Positions 23,213-23,683 of a stretch of 23,683 nucleotides of DNA are shown here, piece after piece. Source of the DNA: Pseudomonadota bacterium (GTDB taxonomy: Bacteria; Pseudomonadota; Gammaproteobacteria; Burkholderiales; SG8-39); the NCBI GenBank assembly GCA_003242425.1, contig QGUL01000001.1, positions 1-23,683 on the forward strand, given 5' to 3'. Position 1 is the first letter of the stretch. Each line of letters opens with the position of its first letter. The notes beneath the pieces are model-generated. The model saw only the letters and a program-made list of their open reading frames with translations, was not told where the DNA came from and did not search any database. The position numbers and the translations under genes are program-made.

Positions 23213-23683
23213 CTACTTCAGGTTGGCCAGCTCGCGCTTGATGGCTTCGATGTTCTTTTCGTGCTGCTCGACGGCTTCCTGATAGGGCTTGAGCCGGTCG
23301 AGCACCTTCTGATAGTTGCGTTCGTTGCCGTAGCGCACCGCTTCCTGCTGCGCGAGCGCTTCGCGCGCCTCGGCCAGCCGCTGCTCCTCGGCAGCCAGCT
23401 CTTCTTCGAGAATGCGCCGCCGGGCATCGTCCCGCTTGCGCTGCGTCTCGGCGTCGACTTTGGGGAAGTCGGAGGACCGCGTCGTCTCCGGCCGTGCCGG
23501 CGGCTTCGCGATCGGCACGACGGAAATCTCGCGGTTGACGACGGTGCAGTCGCGGCCGACGGTTTCCCGCTGCACATTGGTGTACTGCGGCCGGCCGTCC
23601 GGCCCGATGCACTTCCAGACCGTACTCTGCGCGTGCGCGGCACTTGCCGCCGTCAGCGCGGCGGCCATCCACAGTAGCTTGAT
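23213..23683 (-). CDS. Exported DUF4124 protein with long coiled coil, N-terminus cut by window edge
   Basis: The frame stays open to the right edge, reading I-K-L-L-W before an internal Met at 23668. The signal peptide (…KLLWMAAALTAASAAHA, cleavage before QS) therefore very likely starts outside the window; the ATG at 23668 would leave it without a charged n-region. The mature protein begins with a DUF4124 motif (VWKCIGPDGRPQYTN, with Cys residues that could pair with DCTVVN). A Pro-rich spacer leads to about 80 residues of highly charged heptad-like sequence (ILEEELAAEEQRLAEAREAL and on), a probable coiled coil to the C-terminus. It is periplasmic with unknown function. Its position directly before ntrB-ntrC suggests cotranscription with nitrogen-regulation genes; glnA is the expected gene beyond the edge (inference). 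Confidence 0.85.
   Translation of the reverse strand: MKLLWMAAALTAASAAHAQSTVWKCIGPDGRPQYTNVQRETVGRDCTVVNREISVVPIAKPPARPETTRSSDFPKVDAETQRKRDDARRRILEEELAAEEQRLAEAREALAQQEAVRYGNERNYQKVLDRLKPYQEAVEQHEKNIEAIKRELANLK

Noticed and set aside
1..23683. Mobile elements, CRISPR arrays, toxin-antitoxin or defence genes
   Set aside because: Every long gene is a housekeeping or conserved hypothetical gene. I saw no transposase or integrase, no regularly spaced repeats, no tRNA-associated direct repeats and no small paired toxin/antitoxin frames with ribosome-binding sites.

Overview
The window looks like ordinary chromosomal core genome of a high-GC betaproteobacterium. The evidence is gene content and order: a homodimeric-type pyruvate dehydrogenase set aceE-aceF-lpdA whose E3 carries its own N-terminal lipoyl domain, a classical AAK-GNAT ArgA, a large DUF1631 protein, an ntrB-ntrC pair preceded by a DUF4124 gene, and a fused peroxiredoxin-glutaredoxin. 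A Rhodocyclales/Nitrosomonadales-like affiliation is my guess and the sequence does not prove it. I see no rRNA, tRNA, insertion sequence, prophage, CRISPR array or attachment site.

Layout. 1-760 (-) is the 5' part of a fumarylacetoacetate-hydrolase-family gene. A 429-bp gap follows, then a DUF1631 gene (1190-3415, +), a convergent cytoplasmic thioredoxin-like gene (3491-4045, -), rsmE (4139-4858, +), argA (4927-6246, +) and yggX (6277-6549, +). Facing these are phoU (6589-7281, -) and rpiA (7341-8003, -). Divergent from rpiA is a small exported beta-barrel-like protein (8206-8814, +). The pyruvate dehydrogenase block lies on the minus strand: aceE (12331-15036), aceF (10906-12255), lpdA (8857-10602). 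Divergent from aceE run folD (15328), prlC (16247), a DUF4124-glutaredoxin gene (18427) and exonuclease III (19037), all +. A strong bidirectional terminator separates exonuclease III from the Prx-Grx gene (19860-20603, -). The window ends with ntrC (20705), ntrB (22117, overlapping ntrC by 4 nt) and a DUF4124/coiled-coil gene cut by the right edge, all on the minus strand.

How the genes work together. AceE, AceF and LpdA are the three enzymes of one complex making acetyl-CoA. Xth and Prx-Grx both serve oxidative-stress defence from convergent positions. NtrB/NtrC form a nitrogen two-component system, and glnA is the likely gene beyond the right edge (inference). RpiA, FolD and ArgA are central metabolism.

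No new multi-gene system is evident. The observations most worth a second look are non-coding: a nearly identical AT-rich element upstream of both aceE and lpdA; a long hairpin that takes in the ribosome-binding site of the Prx-Grx gene next to an OxyR-like box; a four-run G-quadruplex motif just upstream of the rpiA start codon; a perfect 11-bp hairpin between aceE and aceF; and an unusual Pro/Arg-rich patch in AceE where the family normally has a conserved Leu-Gly-Ser-Gly motif.
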